This document shows, in pieces, positions 53,001 through 62,007 of a DNA stretch of 64,000 nt. Source of the stretch: JAPHTQ01 sp050288165 (GTDB lineage: Bacteria; Pseudomonadota; Gammaproteobacteria; Thiohalomonadales; Thiohalomonadaceae); contig JBNKDG010000002.1 in NCBI GenBank assembly GCA_050288165.1, forward strand, positions 62,001-126,000, written 5' to 3'. Made by a program: the position numbers and the translations under genes. The first letter of the stretch is position 1; each line of letters starts with the position of its first letter. Below the pieces are notes generated by a model. The model did no database searches. It was not told the origin of the DNA and saw only the letters and a program-made list of their open reading frames with translations.

Positions 53001-54747
53001 CCATCACCAACATTTTATGACTGAAATCGCCCGCTCTCCCTGGAATTGGGGCGTGCTGCTTGTGCTGTCGTTGGCAGTTATTGCGGTCTACGCCTTCGAT
53101 GCCAATCTTGCGCTGTTTCATCTGTTTAATGGTTTGAGCCGTTATACCGGTAGCTGGCTCTGGGCCAACATCACTACCTTTGGCGATTCACTGGTGATCT
53201 TTTCCCTGGCGCTGTTGCTGGTCGAACGCCGTCCGCAACTGATCTGGATTTTGATGTTCTCCGCCATCGCCAGCATGTTGCTGGTACATGGCCTGAAAGA
53301 GTGGACCCTTGTGATGCGTCCGCCCGGTACCCTGGCGCCGGATGAGTTGATTGTGATCGGCACGCCTCACCGCGCGGTGTCGTTCCCTTCCGGTCATACC
53401 ACTGCGGCCTTCAGTCTGGTGGCGCTGCTGATGTTGCAGCGTTCCATCGCCACACACTGGAAAGTGTTGCTGATTGCGGCGGCGGCACTGGTCGGTATTT
53501 CGCGTATGGCAGTTGGTGTCCACTGGCCCTATGACGTACTCGGCGGCGCGCTGATTGGCTGGGTCTCGGTGTTGTTTGCCTACTACTTCGCGCCGCGTAT
53601 TGCCTGGGGTACCTCCGATGCCGCGCAGCGTTTCTTCACCGTGCTATTGCTGTTCGCTGCGGTGACGCTGCTGTTCTATCACGATAGCGGTTACACCCAG
53701 GCGCGCTGGCTGGAGATGGCCATCGCTGTCGCCTGCCTTGTCGCCTCTTTCCGCAATGTTCGCACTTTGTTTGCACGTAAGAGTGTCGTTGAAGCAGAGC
53801 AGGAGGCGGAGAGCGGCGAGGCGGTGGAGAAACGGTCGTCATGGAGTGCGCTGGTTCGTATCGTCGTAACGTTACTGATCCTCGGCCTGATCTTCCGTTC
53901 AGTGGATCTGCAGAGCGTACTGGATCACGTCAAGGACATCGTGCCGCGTCTGCTGGTGCTGGGTATACTGTTCCAGTTGTTGAGTACGACGCTGGCCGCC
54001 TATCGCTGGTATCTGGTGATGCGTCCGCTGGGTTACGGCCACGAATTTGGTTTTTACCTGCGCAGTTATTTTAAGGGTGCCTTTTTTAATCAGGGCCTGC
54101 CCACCAGTATCGGTGGCGATGCCATTCGGGTTATCGATGTGGCGCGCAAGGGTTGTCGCAAACGCGATGCCTTTTATGGTGTATTCATTGATCGTGTTTT
54201 GGGTCTGGTAGGTTTGTTGATCCTAAATCTGGCTGCCAACGCCCTGAATCCGGATCTGCTGCCGCAGGGAATGTTCGTTACCATCAACCTGTTGGTAGCA
54301 TCGGGTGTGATCGGCTTTATTGTGCTGTTGCTGCTGCGTCGACTGGCTTGGCTCAAACAGTGGCGCGTCACTCGCCTGTTCCACACCATCTCGGAAAATC
54401 TCTCCCGGGTGCTGATGACGCCACGTGATTATGCGCTGCAACTGGGTCTCTCGATTGCGGTACACTTCCTTTCCCTGTTGGCGATCTTTCTGGTCGGTCG
54501 CAGCGTCGAAATGCCGTTTGATCTGCTGACTTTTATGATTATTGTTCCTCCGGTTCTTTTGCTGACACTGATTCCGCTATCACTGGCTGGGTGGGGGATT
54601 CGCGAAGGCGCGATGATCGGCTTGTTTACCCTGATTGGCGCGGATAAGGTAAGCGTGCTGACCATGTCTATTCTTTACGGTTTGGTGCTGGTGGTTGCCA
54701 GTCTGCCTGGCCTTCAGGTCTACCTGAAGGGCAAGCACAACATTTGA
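52993..54747 (+). CDS. Fusion of a PAP2 lipid phosphatase and a lysylphosphatidylglycerol-synthase-type membrane domain
   Basis: 584 residues. Residues ~15-220: PAP2 phosphatase with all three signature blocks, KEWTLVMRPPG (K-x6-RP), SFPSGHTTAAFSLVA and SRMAVGVHWPYDVLGG. Residues ~290-575: UPF0104/LPG-synthase-type membrane domain (SIGGDAIRVIDVARKGC, FYGVFIDRVLGLVGL, SLAGWGIREGAMIGL), a family with flippase members. No aminoacyl-transferase (GNAT-like) half is present, so lysyl transfer is not expected. It may dephosphorylate a polyprenyl or lipid phosphate and move the lipid across the membrane; this is inference. It lies in the glycosyltransferase operon. Confidence 0.82.
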   Translation: MDNHHQHFMTEIARSPWNWGVLLVLSLAVIAVYAFDANLALFHLFNGLSRYTGSWLWANITTFGDSLVIFSLALLLVERRPQLIWILMFSAIASMLLVHGLKEWTLVMRPPGTLAPDELIVIGTPHRAVSFPSGHTTAAFSLVALLMLQRSIATHWKVLLIAAAALVGISRMAVGVHWPYDVLGGALIGWVSVLFAYYFAPRIAWGTSDAAQRFFTVLLLFAAVTLLFYHDSGYTQARWLEMAIAVACLVASFRNVRTLFARKSVVEAEQEAESGEAVEKRSSWSALVRIVVTLLILGLIFRSVDLQSVLDHVKDIVPRLLVLGILFQLLSTTLAAYRWYLVMRPLGYGHEFGFYLRSYFKGAFFNQGLPTSIGGDAIRVIDVARKGCRKRDAFYGVFIDRVLGLVGLLILNLAANALNPDLLPQGMFVTINLLVASGVIGFIVLLLLRRLAWLKQWRVTRLFHTISENLSRVLMTPRDYALQLGLSIAVHFLSLLAIFLVGRSVEMPFDLLTFMIIVPPVLLLTLIPLSLAGWGIREGAMIGLFTLIGADKVSVLTMSILYGLVLVVASLPGLQVYLKGKHNI

Positions 54748-54757
54748 GGTTCGTTGC

Positions 54758-55969
54758 ATGAAAGTCGATACGATGAGGAAGGTGGACTATTTTGCGGGTG
54801 TTCCGCTCTGCCTTCTCGTTTCCGCATGGTTGAAACTGTGGCGCCTGTTTTTCTATCGCGATCAGGTCAAGCCGAAGAAGGTACTACTGGTCGAGTTGTC
54901 GGAGATGGGTAGTGCCATCCTGGTCGATCCGGCGATGCGTAAACTGCAGCAACACGGTGCCGAGCTGTTCTTCGTCATCTTCGACAAGAACGCCGCCAGT
55001 CTGCGTCTGCTGGGTACCGTACCGGAGGAGAATGTTTTCCGTATTCGTGAAACTGGTCTGGTACCGCTGGCGCTGGATAGCCTGCGTTTCCTTTTCTGGA
55101 GTCGACGCGTGGGTATCGACACCGTAATCGATCTGGAACTCTTCTCCCGTTACAGCGCCTTGCTCACTGGTATGTGCGGTGCGATCAATCGCGTTGGTTA
55201 CCACGCCTTCCACAACGAAGGTCTTTACCGCGGCGATATGTTGAGTCACAAGGTGGCCTATAACCCACACATGCATATCGCCAAGAATTTCATTGCACTG
55301 GTCAATGCGGTACTGAGCGAGCGTGAAGAGTTGCCGTTCTCCAAGACACTGATCGGTGATGAGGAGATTGAGCTTGCGCGGGTTGAGCACAAGGAGGCCG
55401 ATCTGGAGGCGATGCGCCAGCGCGTACGCGAGGATTACTCCGACTTCGATCCGGCCAAGCATCGTCTGGTGCTGATCAATCCCAATGCCAGTGAGTTGCT
55501 GATCCAGCGACGCTGGATGCCTGAACGTTATATCGAACTGATGCGTCGTATTCTCGCTGAGCATAGCGATGTGCTGGTGTTGATTACCGGTGCGCCTGCC
55601 GAGCGTGAAGAGGCGGCAGAGCTGAAGAGCAGGGTGGATAACGAGCGCTGTATCAATTTTGCCGGGCGGGTGAAATTTGCCGAGCTGCCGTCGCTGTATG
55701 GTATTTCTACCCTGATGGTGAGCAACGATTCCGGTCCCGGTCATTTCTCCGCGGTTACGGCGATGCCCAGTTTTGTCATCTTCGGTCCGGAGACGCCGAA
55801 GCTCTATGGTTCGCTGGGTAACTCCACGCCGATCTTTGCCGGACTGGCCTGTTCTCCCTGTGTCAGCGCCTCCAACCATCGCAAGACACCTTGTTACGAC
55901 AACGTTTGCCTGCAGGTTATCAGCGTCGATCAAGTTTATGAGACGATTCTGCCTACACTGAAGGTGTAA
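54758..55969 (+). CDS. Glycosyltransferase family 9 (heptosyltransferase-like)
   Basis: 403 residues. An N-terminal amphipathic/membrane-proximal segment (YFAGVPLCLLVSAWLKLW) precedes a GT-B fold: VLLVELSEMGSAILVDPAMR at the start of the N-domain, and the sugar-nucleotide side with LVLINPNASELLIQRRWMPE, FAGRVKFAELPSLYG, MVSNDSGPGHFSAVTAMP and VIFGPETPKLYGSLG. The GPGH segment is typical of heptosyltransferases, where an ADP-heptose or related donor is used. Last gene of the envelope operon, ended by a strong terminator; 10 bp from the PAP2 fusion. Confidence 0.85.
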   Translation: MKVDTMRKVDYFAGVPLCLLVSAWLKLWRLFFYRDQVKPKKVLLVELSEMGSAILVDPAMRKLQQHGAELFFVIFDKNAASLRLLGTVPEENVFRIRETGLVPLALDSLRFLFWSRRVGIDTVIDLELFSRYSALLTGMCGAINRVGYHAFHNEGLYRGDMLSHKVAYNPHMHIAKNFIALVNAVLSEREELPFSKTLIGDEEIELARVEHKEADLEAMRQRVREDYSDFDPAKHRLVLINPNASELLIQRRWMPERYIELMRRILAEHSDVLVLITGAPAEREEAAELKSRVDNERCINFAGRVKFAELPSLYGISTLMVSNDSGPGHFSAVTAMPSFVIFGPETPKLYGSLGNSTPIFAGLACSPCVSASNHRKTPCYDNVCLQVISVDQVYETILPTLKV

Positions 55970-55988
55970 CGGGATTACTACAAGGAAT

Positions 55989-56017
55989 AAAAAAGGCGGC
56001 CTGTGGCCGCCTTTTTT
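55989..56017. terminator. Bidirectional terminator between the GT9 and SLC13 genes
   Basis: AAAGGCGGCC-TGT-GGCCGCCTTT with an A-run before and six T after, so it can stop both convergent transcripts. Confidence 0.88.
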
Positions 56018-56033
56018 GTTGCAGATGTTTTTA

Positions 56034-57908
56034 TCAGAACACGATGTTCAGCATGGTCATCATTACTATCAGGAACATGACCGTCATGATACTGCCTGCG
56101 CGCATAAAGTCTTTCACGCGATAACCTGCCGGACCCATGATCAGGGCATTGACCTGGTGAGTCGGGATCAGGAATGAGTTGGAGGTGGCGATCGCAACGG
56201 TCAGGGCAAACACCGCCGGGTTGGCTTCAATACCGTTAGCCTGAGCCGCCAGGGCGATGTTAACCGCCAGCGGTACCAGCAGCACTGTCGCACCCACATT
56301 CGACATCACCAGGGTGAAGAAGGTAGCAAGAATGGCGATAACGCCCTGCAGGATAAACGGGCTGACGTTGCCAATAATTGCCAGGGTGCTTTTTGCGATC
56401 CACTCCGCCGTACCGGTACTTTCCACTGCCGCACCGAGCGGGATCAGGCTGGCGAGCAGGAATACAGTCTTCCAGCTAACTGCCTCGTAGGCTTCGTCGA
56501 TGGTCAGAACCTTAGTCAGTATCATTCCGACCGCACCAGTGAGAAGGGCAACAGAAAGTAGCACGTCGGTGAACAACACCATGCCAAGGGCAATGACAAA
56601 GAAGGTCATTGCATGGGGTACTTTCTGCGGGCGCAATTCCTCGTGAGGAAAATCCTGGGTGACAACAAGGAAGTCATTGTGTTTTTTGTCGATGGCGGTG
56701 AGGTCTTCCCAGGTACTGTGTTGTACCAGGGTGTCACCACTCTGCAGTACGACTTCGCGCAGGTCGTTACGGATGGTGTCGTTACCGCGGTGTACCGCCA
56801 GTATATTCATACCGTAGGTGTTACGCATGCGCAGGTCACGCAGGCTTTTGCCGACCAGGCTGGAGTTTGGTGGAATAACGACTTCAGAAATACCCGAACG
56901 ACTTTGGGTAAGAATTTCAGCGAAGACGGTGAGACGATCGGAAACAATCAGGTCGTAGGTCTCGGCAAATACTTTTACTGGAGCGGCAGGACCCATCAGC
57001 GCCAGAACAGCACCAGCTTCTACCACGACGTCGCGTGACGGTGCGACACGGGTGCGACTACGATCGCGCATGGCGATGATCGAGACGGTATGCTCCAGGT
57101 TGGATTCCAGCTCTTCAATAGTCATTTCCGCCAGACGATTGCCACCGGGAACGGTAACTTCAAATATCTCGCCCTCTAGGCCGTAGTGGTCGCGGAAATA
57201 TTTCAGGGTGTTACCTGCGCCTGAGCTTTCTGTTTTGTTCGTGGGCAGGACAAATCGTCCAGCGATAACAAAATAGAGAATACCGGTAGCGACCAGCGCG
57301 ACACCTATCGGGGTGACCGCAAATAGATCGAAGGTAGCCATCTGCTGGTCGTCAGGCAGGGATTTGTTGGAAGTCAGGATCAGATCATTCAGCAGAATCA
57401 GAGGGCTGGAGCCGATCATGGTCATGGTACCGCCGAGGATCGCGGTAAAGCCCATCGGCATCAGCAGGCGCGACATCGGCAGGCCTGTACGGGCGGAGAT
57501 GCGGCCGACTACCGGCAGGAACAGAGCCGCAGCACCGACGTTTTGCATGAAACTGGAGATAAAGCCGACGGTACCTGAGATCAGCGGGATAATACGTTTC
57601 TCGGTGGTGCCGCCGACACGCATGATGAATGCAGCAAGGCGACTCATCAGGCCGGTTTTGTCGAGGCCTGCACCGATAATCATGACCGCAATGATGGAGA
57701 TTACAGCGTTACTGGAGAAGCCGACAAAGAGTTGACGTGGGTTCACCAGGGCGGGAACCAGTGCGTCGGGCAGTACGGTGGTCAGACCAAGTAACACCAT
57801 GACCAGCACCGCCGCGACGTCGACGCGCACGATTTCCGAGACAAAGAGATAGATGGTAAATACCAGTATCCCCAGTACCCACATCATTTCCGTAGTCAGT
57901 TCCGGCAC
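56034..57908 (-). CDS. SLC13/DASS-family transporter with two RCK-C domains
   Basis: 624 residues. An anion-permease membrane region (e.g. AVMIIGAGLDKTGLMSRL, ILGGTMTMIGSSPLILLND) is interrupted by a soluble block with two RCK_C-like (TrkA-C) domains (residues ~240-410; LEHTVSIIAMRDRSR, GISEVVIPPNSSLVGKSL), then more membrane segments with MSNVGATVLLVPLAVNIA. This layout is shared with SLC13-like sulfur-compound transporters in bacteria. The GTG at 57908 has GAGG 7 bp upstream; a GTG 6 bp earlier is too close to it. Substrate not determinable: a dicarboxylate or sulfate/other sulfur anion; the neighbouring sox genes make the latter attractive. Confidence 0.82.
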   Translation of the reverse strand: MPELTTEMMWVLGILVFTIYLFVSEIVRVDVAAVLVMVLLGLTTVLPDALVPALVNPRQLFVGFSSNAVISIIAVMIIGAGLDKTGLMSRLAAFIMRVGGTTEKRIIPLISGTVGFISSFMQNVGAAALFLPVVGRISARTGLPMSRLLMPMGFTAILGGTMTMIGSSPLILLNDLILTSNKSLPDDQQMATFDLFAVTPIGVALVATGILYFVIAGRFVLPTNKTESSGAGNTLKYFRDHYGLEGEIFEVTVPGGNRLAEMTIEELESNLEHTVSIIAMRDRSRTRVAPSRDVVVEAGAVLALMGPAAPVKVFAETYDLIVSDRLTVFAEILTQSRSGISEVVIPPNSSLVGKSLRDLRMRNTYGMNILAVHRGNDTIRNDLREVVLQSGDTLVQHSTWEDLTAIDKKHNDFLVVTQDFPHEELRPQKVPHAMTFFVIALGMVLFTDVLLSVALLTGAVGMILTKVLTIDEAYEAVSWKTVFLLASLIPLGAAVESTGTAEWIAKSTLAIIGNVSPFILQGVIAILATFFTLVMSNVGATVLLVPLAVNIALAAQANGIEANPAVFALTVAIATSNSFLIPTHQVNALIMGPAGYRVKDFMRAGSIMTVMFLIVMMTMLNIVF

Positions 57909-58074
57909 ACCCACACCTCATGTAACTATCTGTTATTAAATAGGGAATTCTTCCATATATAGAAGAAATATATATTTAATAAAAATTTTATCATAGCCGC
58001 ATGTAATGAAGGGATAAGAAAAAACTTGGGCTAGCCTAAATCTGTTTGCTGGATAGGTTGTTTTTTGCGTAGCG

Positions 58075-58102
58075 AAAAAAAACCCGGCCAATGGCCGGGT
58101 CT
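58075..58102 (-). terminator. Rho-independent terminator of the sox operon
   Basis: On the minus strand: ACCCGGCC-ATT-GGCCGGGT followed by a T-run of eight. It lies 18 bp after the soxA stop. Confidence 0.88.
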
Positions 58103-58120
58103 TTTCAAGCAGATTGGTAC

Positions 58121-58957
58121 TTATTTACGGGTACTGGGAGCGTTGACGCTGATGCCATTGCTCATATAGGTCTCAAAATATTCCAGTGCCTTGTACTCGT
58201 CGCTCTGTGCCTTAAAGGCCTTGGCGCGAACCTGTTCGTTACAACCGCCATAACGACGCTGGATGGTACCGAGGCCATCCCACTTCAGGCGCCAGACCGG
58301 GAAGTGCGTGGTGTGGCCCAGGGCAGGACTCAGGGTATCCGCACGTACGCGGTTGCCGGCATTGTCGTAGTGGCAGTTGGCACAGGAGAGGTTCAGCTGA
58401 CCGCGCTTGGCGTAGAAGTGGCGTTTGCCACGCTCATAGGCTGCAATCGCACGCTCATCGTTAGGTACAACGACATTCAGCTTCTTGCCATTGGAGGTTG
58501 AGGCCATATAGGCGGAGATGGAAGCGATGTCACCCTTCTTCCAGCCCAGTGGCTGTTCGCCATTCTTAACCCGGCATTCGTTGATCTCGCCCTCAAGGGT
58601 TTTGATCTGGCCACTGGCCTTGTCGAAGTAGGGGTAGTTCTGGCGAATACCTTTACCACCGTTTTTGAAACAGCTGGAGTAGGTTTTGCCGTTGGCAAAC
58701 GGGGTTTTGAACAGTTTTTCACCCTTGGCGACAGCATCTTCGTAGGGCGGGAACTCTTCAATCGCTTCCCAAGAGGCACGAGCGTCAGCATTGATCGCAT
58801 AGACACCGTTTTTATATTCATCGAGCGGAACACCAGGGAAACGCTTCATGAAATACTCACGGAACTCTTTCAGATCTTGCTCTGGTGTCGCTTGGGCAGC
58901 TACGGGAAGGCCCGCTGCGAGCGCGGCCAACAAAGCTGTTAAGGCGAATTTGCGCAT
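58121..58957 (-). CDS. soxA: Sulfur-oxidising protein SoxA, mono-haem c-type cytochrome
   Basis: 278 residues with a Sec signal (FALTALLAALAAGLPVAAQA). SoxA and SoxX form the cytochrome that conjugates thiosulfate to SoxY. One haem site is intact (C192-x2-C195-H196 in LSCANCHYDN). The N-terminal haem site of di-haem SoxA is lost; C96 and C128 remain and probably form a disulfide. The active-site cysteine that becomes persulfurated is C239 (RYGGCNEQVRAKAF). Last gene of soxXYZA; AGGAG lies 9 bp before the ATG. Confidence 0.96.
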   Translation of the reverse strand: MRKFALTALLAALAAGLPVAAQATPEQDLKEFREYFMKRFPGVPLDEYKNGVYAINADARASWEAIEEFPPYEDAVAKGEKLFKTPFANGKTYSSCFKNGGKGIRQNYPYFDKASGQIKTLEGEINECRVKNGEQPLGWKKGDIASISAYMASTSNGKKLNVVVPNDERAIAAYERGKRHFYAKRGQLNLSCANCHYDNAGNRVRADTLSPALGHTTHFPVWRLKWDGLGTIQRRYGGCNEQVRAKAFKAQSDEYKALEYFETYMSNGISVNAPSTRK

Positions 58958-59011
58958 TGTATTTGACTCCTTACATCAGGACTGTGGTGCTGCACAAAGT
59001 GGCAGGATGGG

Positions 59012-59326
59012 TTACTTGATAGCCTCTTCTGCTGAGTCGCTTTCACCCTTATTGTCTTTCCAGCTCAACTTGAATTTGTCGCCTTTCTTGGCGCCCTTGA
59101 AGTTGAACGAGAGATAGGGGTTAGAAGAGACGGCGGTGCCCCAGTCGGCACTCATCACGGTTTTGCCGTTGTGCTGGCAGGTCACTTCCTGAATGAAGTG
59201 AGCCGGGATCTCCTTGCCGGTTTTCTTATCCTTGCGCAGACCAGTTTCCATCGGATGCTTGATAAGCGCTTTGACTTCGCATACGCCACCTTTCATTTTG
59301 GCGCGGATTTTAATGGTATTTGCCAT
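59012..59326 (-). CDS. soxZ: Thiosulfate-oxidation carrier protein SoxZ
   Basis: 104 residues, no signal peptide, as is usual: SoxZ is exported together with SoxY. IKIRAKMKGGVCEVKALIKH, MSADWGTAVSSNPYLSFNF and GDKFKLSWKDNKGES match the family. It forms the SoxYZ heterodimer that carries sulfur intermediates. Two cysteines (VCEV, TCQHN) are not on a tail and are not the carrier site. It is 54 bp from each neighbour in the operon. Confidence 0.95.
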   Translation of the reverse strand: MANTIKIRAKMKGGVCEVKALIKHPMETGLRKDKKTGKEIPAHFIQEVTCQHNGKTVMSADWGTAVSSNPYLSFNFKGAKKGDKFKLSWKDNKGESDSAEEAIK

Positions 59327-59380
59327 GTTTATTTCTCCAAACTCGAATCTCTGTAGATGGAAGTGTTTTTACGTGGTTGA

Positions 59381-59851
59381 TTAACCGCCGCAGCCACCGA
59401 TAGTGACCTTGACTTCCTTACGTGCGCTGTAGAGTTTTCCGCCAGACTTGACGACAGCAATGACGTTGGAGCTCTCACCCATTTTGATACGGGTTGAGAT
59501 AGAGCCTTCGGTCATGCCACCCATGTTGAAGCTGGCAATCAGCGGGGTACGGTTTTTCTCAGAGATGATGGTGATCGACTCTACCTTGGGCATGTTGGTA
59601 GAGACGGTTACCGGTACTACAGCACCGTTCTCGGCGATATCCGGAGCATCGACCTTGATGTCGTTGCTGCCAGGGGCGAGGTCGGTACCGAACAGGCCGG
59701 TCATGGCTTCATTGACGCTTTTCGCCTCAAAAGCAGACTTGGGCCATGCAGCAAGTACCTGACGCGGGGTGATCAGACCTGCGCCGACGGCAAGCGCAAC
59801 AGCGCTGCTGGCAAGGGTGCCTTTCAGAAAAACTCGGCGTTTCATGTTCAC
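59381..59851 (-). CDS. soxY: Thiosulfate-oxidation carrier protein SoxY
   Basis: 156 residues. It has a twin-arginine signal (MKRRVFLKGTLASSAVALAV) and the swinging C-terminal tail VTIGGCGG whose cysteine (C154) binds the sulfur intermediates. Together with SoxZ it carries thiosulfate-derived groups past SoxXA and SoxB in the periplasm. AGGAG lies 6 bp before a GTG at 59851; an ATG two codons later (59845) is the alternative start. Confidence 0.95.
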   Translation of the reverse strand: MNMKRRVFLKGTLASSAVALAVGAGLITPRQVLAAWPKSAFEAKSVNEAMTGLFGTDLAPGSNDIKVDAPDIAENGAVVPVTVSTNMPKVESITIISEKNRTPLIASFNMGGMTEGSISTRIKMGESSNVIAVVKSGGKLYSARKEVKVTIGGCGG

Positions 59852-59893
59852 AGTAAACTCCTTACAAATATTGTTCGCAGTTGAGCAAAAAGA

Positions 59894-60265
59894 TCAAAGG
59901 GAATAGATGAATTCAACCACTTTGTCGATTTCCGCTTCAGTCAGAATTTCGTGACGACCAAAGGGCGGCATCATGCTGTTAGGGTTGTTCCGGGTAGAGT
60001 CCCAAATCTGCGCGCGCAGTTTGGCTTTGTCCGGAAAACGCATCTGCATGTGTGCGAGTGCCGGGCCAATGTTGCCCGGCAGGTCACCGCCATCAATTTG
60101 ATGACAGGCGAGGCAGTTACCCTTCTTACGGTCAAAGGCAATTTTCTTGCCCTGATCGATGACACTTTCATCTGCTGCAGAAGCCAGTTGGGGGGATAAA
60201 CTCAGGACACCAAGGATGGTGGCCAGAGCGCTTGCTGTGGTTATGAGTCGTGCGGTTAGCCGCAT
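59894..60265 (-). CDS. soxX: Sulfur-oxidising cytochrome SoxX
   Basis: 123 residues with a Sec signal (residues 1-~30). One class I c-type haem: C51-x2-C54-H55 (NCLACHQIDG), and a methionine ligand in NSMMPPFGRHE. Partner of SoxA in the thiosulfate-binding step. AGGAGG is 5 bp from the ATG. First gene of the soxXYZA operon; soxB and soxCD are not in the window. Confidence 0.95.
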   Translation of the reverse strand: MRLTARLITTASALATILGVLSLSPQLASAADESVIDQGKKIAFDRKKGNCLACHQIDGGDLPGNIGPALAHMQMRFPDKAKLRAQIWDSTRNNPNSMMPPFGRHEILTEAEIDKVVEFIYSL

Positions 60266-60549
60266 TGCTTCCTCCTAAGAATGAATTATGCGATTTCTAT
60301 AGCAGTACAGATGCAAGCGATGCATCAAAAAACCCTGCTATTCAGATACTCTCTTATTTGCTGCCATCCTTAGTCATGACCAGATATGACAAACCATACC
60401 TGACAATCAGGACAGTCTTAGAATACCCAATGGGAAGGGGAACGCAATAGCCCAAAAGGAAAAAGTCTATATGTTTTAGTATATTAGGATTCCCTGAATA
60501 AACCCGAGTTTTTGGCTCTGGTTAAGCCCGGAGAGGGCTTGCGGGCAGG

Positions 60550-62007
60550 TTAGAGCGTTTTTCGTTCGTTGAGCAGCTCAATTTCATCGGTGATCTGTTT
60601 GAGTCGCGCATCAATGCGCAGGGCGAAGTAGTGGGGGAGATTGGGCAGTCGCCGAGCGGTGTTGAGTTGATCCAGGGCACTGTGCGGTTCATGGATCTGG
60701 TAGTAATACTCGGCTCGGGCCAGATAGGAGGCCGCCATATTGCCGTCCTGAGCCTCCAGATCGGCCTGCAGGCGGTAAGCTTCGGCTTGGGGCTGCTTGC
60801 GTAGCAGTTGTGCGAGGAGTTCCCGGGCACTGTCGTGCTGCTTGAGTGCCATTTTGCTCTCTACCAGCGCCAGGGTCAGCAGGGAATTACCCGGGTACTG
60901 GCGTAGCCCCTGCTCGAAAATGGTGATCGCCTTCTTTTCATTTCCCTGTGAACGCTCGAGTTCAGCCAGGCTATAGATGTAGGTGATTCGGTCGGGATGT
61001 GCATCAAGCAGTTGTTGCAGTTTGCTACGCGCCGTCTTGAAGTTACCCTTCTGTTGTTCTACCAGCGCCATCAGGTAGGTGTGCGCCTCACGCTCGGCAG
61101 CATTTTCTCCCGTTTCGGTATTGACTTCACGCGCCAGCGTTTCAACGGATGGCGCGGTCAGCAAGCGTACACGTGCCCGGGTTAACAGGTAATGGATCGT
61201 GTCTTCCCTGTATTGTGTGTGAAATTGCCGGGCACGATCCTCAGCTTCAGCAATCCTGCTGATGGTGACCGGATGGGTGCGCAGGAATTCCGGTACGCCT
61301 GCACCGTAGTAGCGGCTTTCGTTTTGCAGGCGGGAGAAAAAGCTGCCCATTCCCTGCGGGTTATAGCCTGCTGAGGCGAGAAGCTGAATGCCGATGAAAT
61401 CGGCTTCCTTTTCGTGAGCCCGGCTGAAATCGAGCTGCATCTGGGTCGCACCGCCGATGGTCGCGGCGAACGCCGCATTGGCCACCTGTGGATCGCCTGC
61501 ACCGAGCAATATTGCCGCGATCACCGCCGCGGTGAGAGGCAGATTCATCTGATTGGCTTTTTCAACACTACGCGCGATGTGGTGTTGGGTGACGTGTGAT
61601 ATCTCGTGGGCGATAACCCCAGCCAGCTCGCTTTCGCTTCTGCTCGCCAGAATCAGTCCGGCATTGATACCAATATGCCCACCTGGCATGGCAAAGGCGT
61701 TGATGGCCGGGTCTTTGAGGACAAAAAACTGAAACTGATTTTGATATGCCGCCGCCAGCGAAGCAATGGACTGTCCCAATCCCTGTATATAGGCATGAAC
61801 AATCGGGTCGTTGAGCAGCGCACCACTGTTGAGTAACTGATTCATCATTTCTCGGTCGATCTGCAGCTCGTCTTCCCGACTGAGTAGCGTCGCAGAACTG
61901 TCACTGATCTCGGGCAACTCGTTGCCAGCCGCATATGTCACGCACGGTGCATAGAACATCAGGATTGATGTCAGTATGGCGAACAGATGATGACTACAGT
62001 TTTTCAT
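60550..62007 (-). CDS. bepA: Outer-membrane-assembly metalloprotease BepA (YfgC)-like, with TPR domain
   Basis: 485 residues. A Sec signal, then an M48 metalloprotease domain with VIAHEISHVTQHHIARSVEK, the third zinc ligand E in FSRAHEKEADFIGIQLLASA, and the conserved NAFAMPGGHIGIN; from about residue 300 a TPR domain (e.g. LAELERSQGNEKKAITIFEQ). BepA degrades or promotes folding of outer-membrane proteins such as LptD with the Bam complex. It is single on the minus strand, with ~280 bp to soxX and ~360 bp to tusA. Confidence 0.94.
   Translation of the reverse strand: MKNCSHHLFAILTSILMFYAPCVTYAAGNELPEISDSSATLLSREDELQIDREMMNQLLNSGALLNDPIVHAYIQGLGQSIASLAAAYQNQFQFFVLKDPAINAFAMPGGHIGINAGLILASRSESELAGVIAHEISHVTQHHIARSVEKANQMNLPLTAAVIAAILLGAGDPQVANAAFAATIGGATQMQLDFSRAHEKEADFIGIQLLASAGYNPQGMGSFFSRLQNESRYYGAGVPEFLRTHPVTISRIAEAEDRARQFHTQYREDTIHYLLTRARVRLLTAPSVETLAREVNTETGENAAEREAHTYLMALVEQQKGNFKTARSKLQQLLDAHPDRITYIYSLAELERSQGNEKKAITIFEQGLRQYPGNSLLTLALVESKMALKQHDSARELLAQLLRKQPQAEAYRLQADLEAQDGNMAASYLARAEYYYQIHEPHSALDQLNTARRLPNLPHYFALRIDARLKQITDEIELLNERKTL

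Noticed and set aside
60524..60540. AAGCCC-GGAGA-GGGCTT hairpin after bepA
   Set aside because: Short stem without a following T-run; not supported as a terminator.
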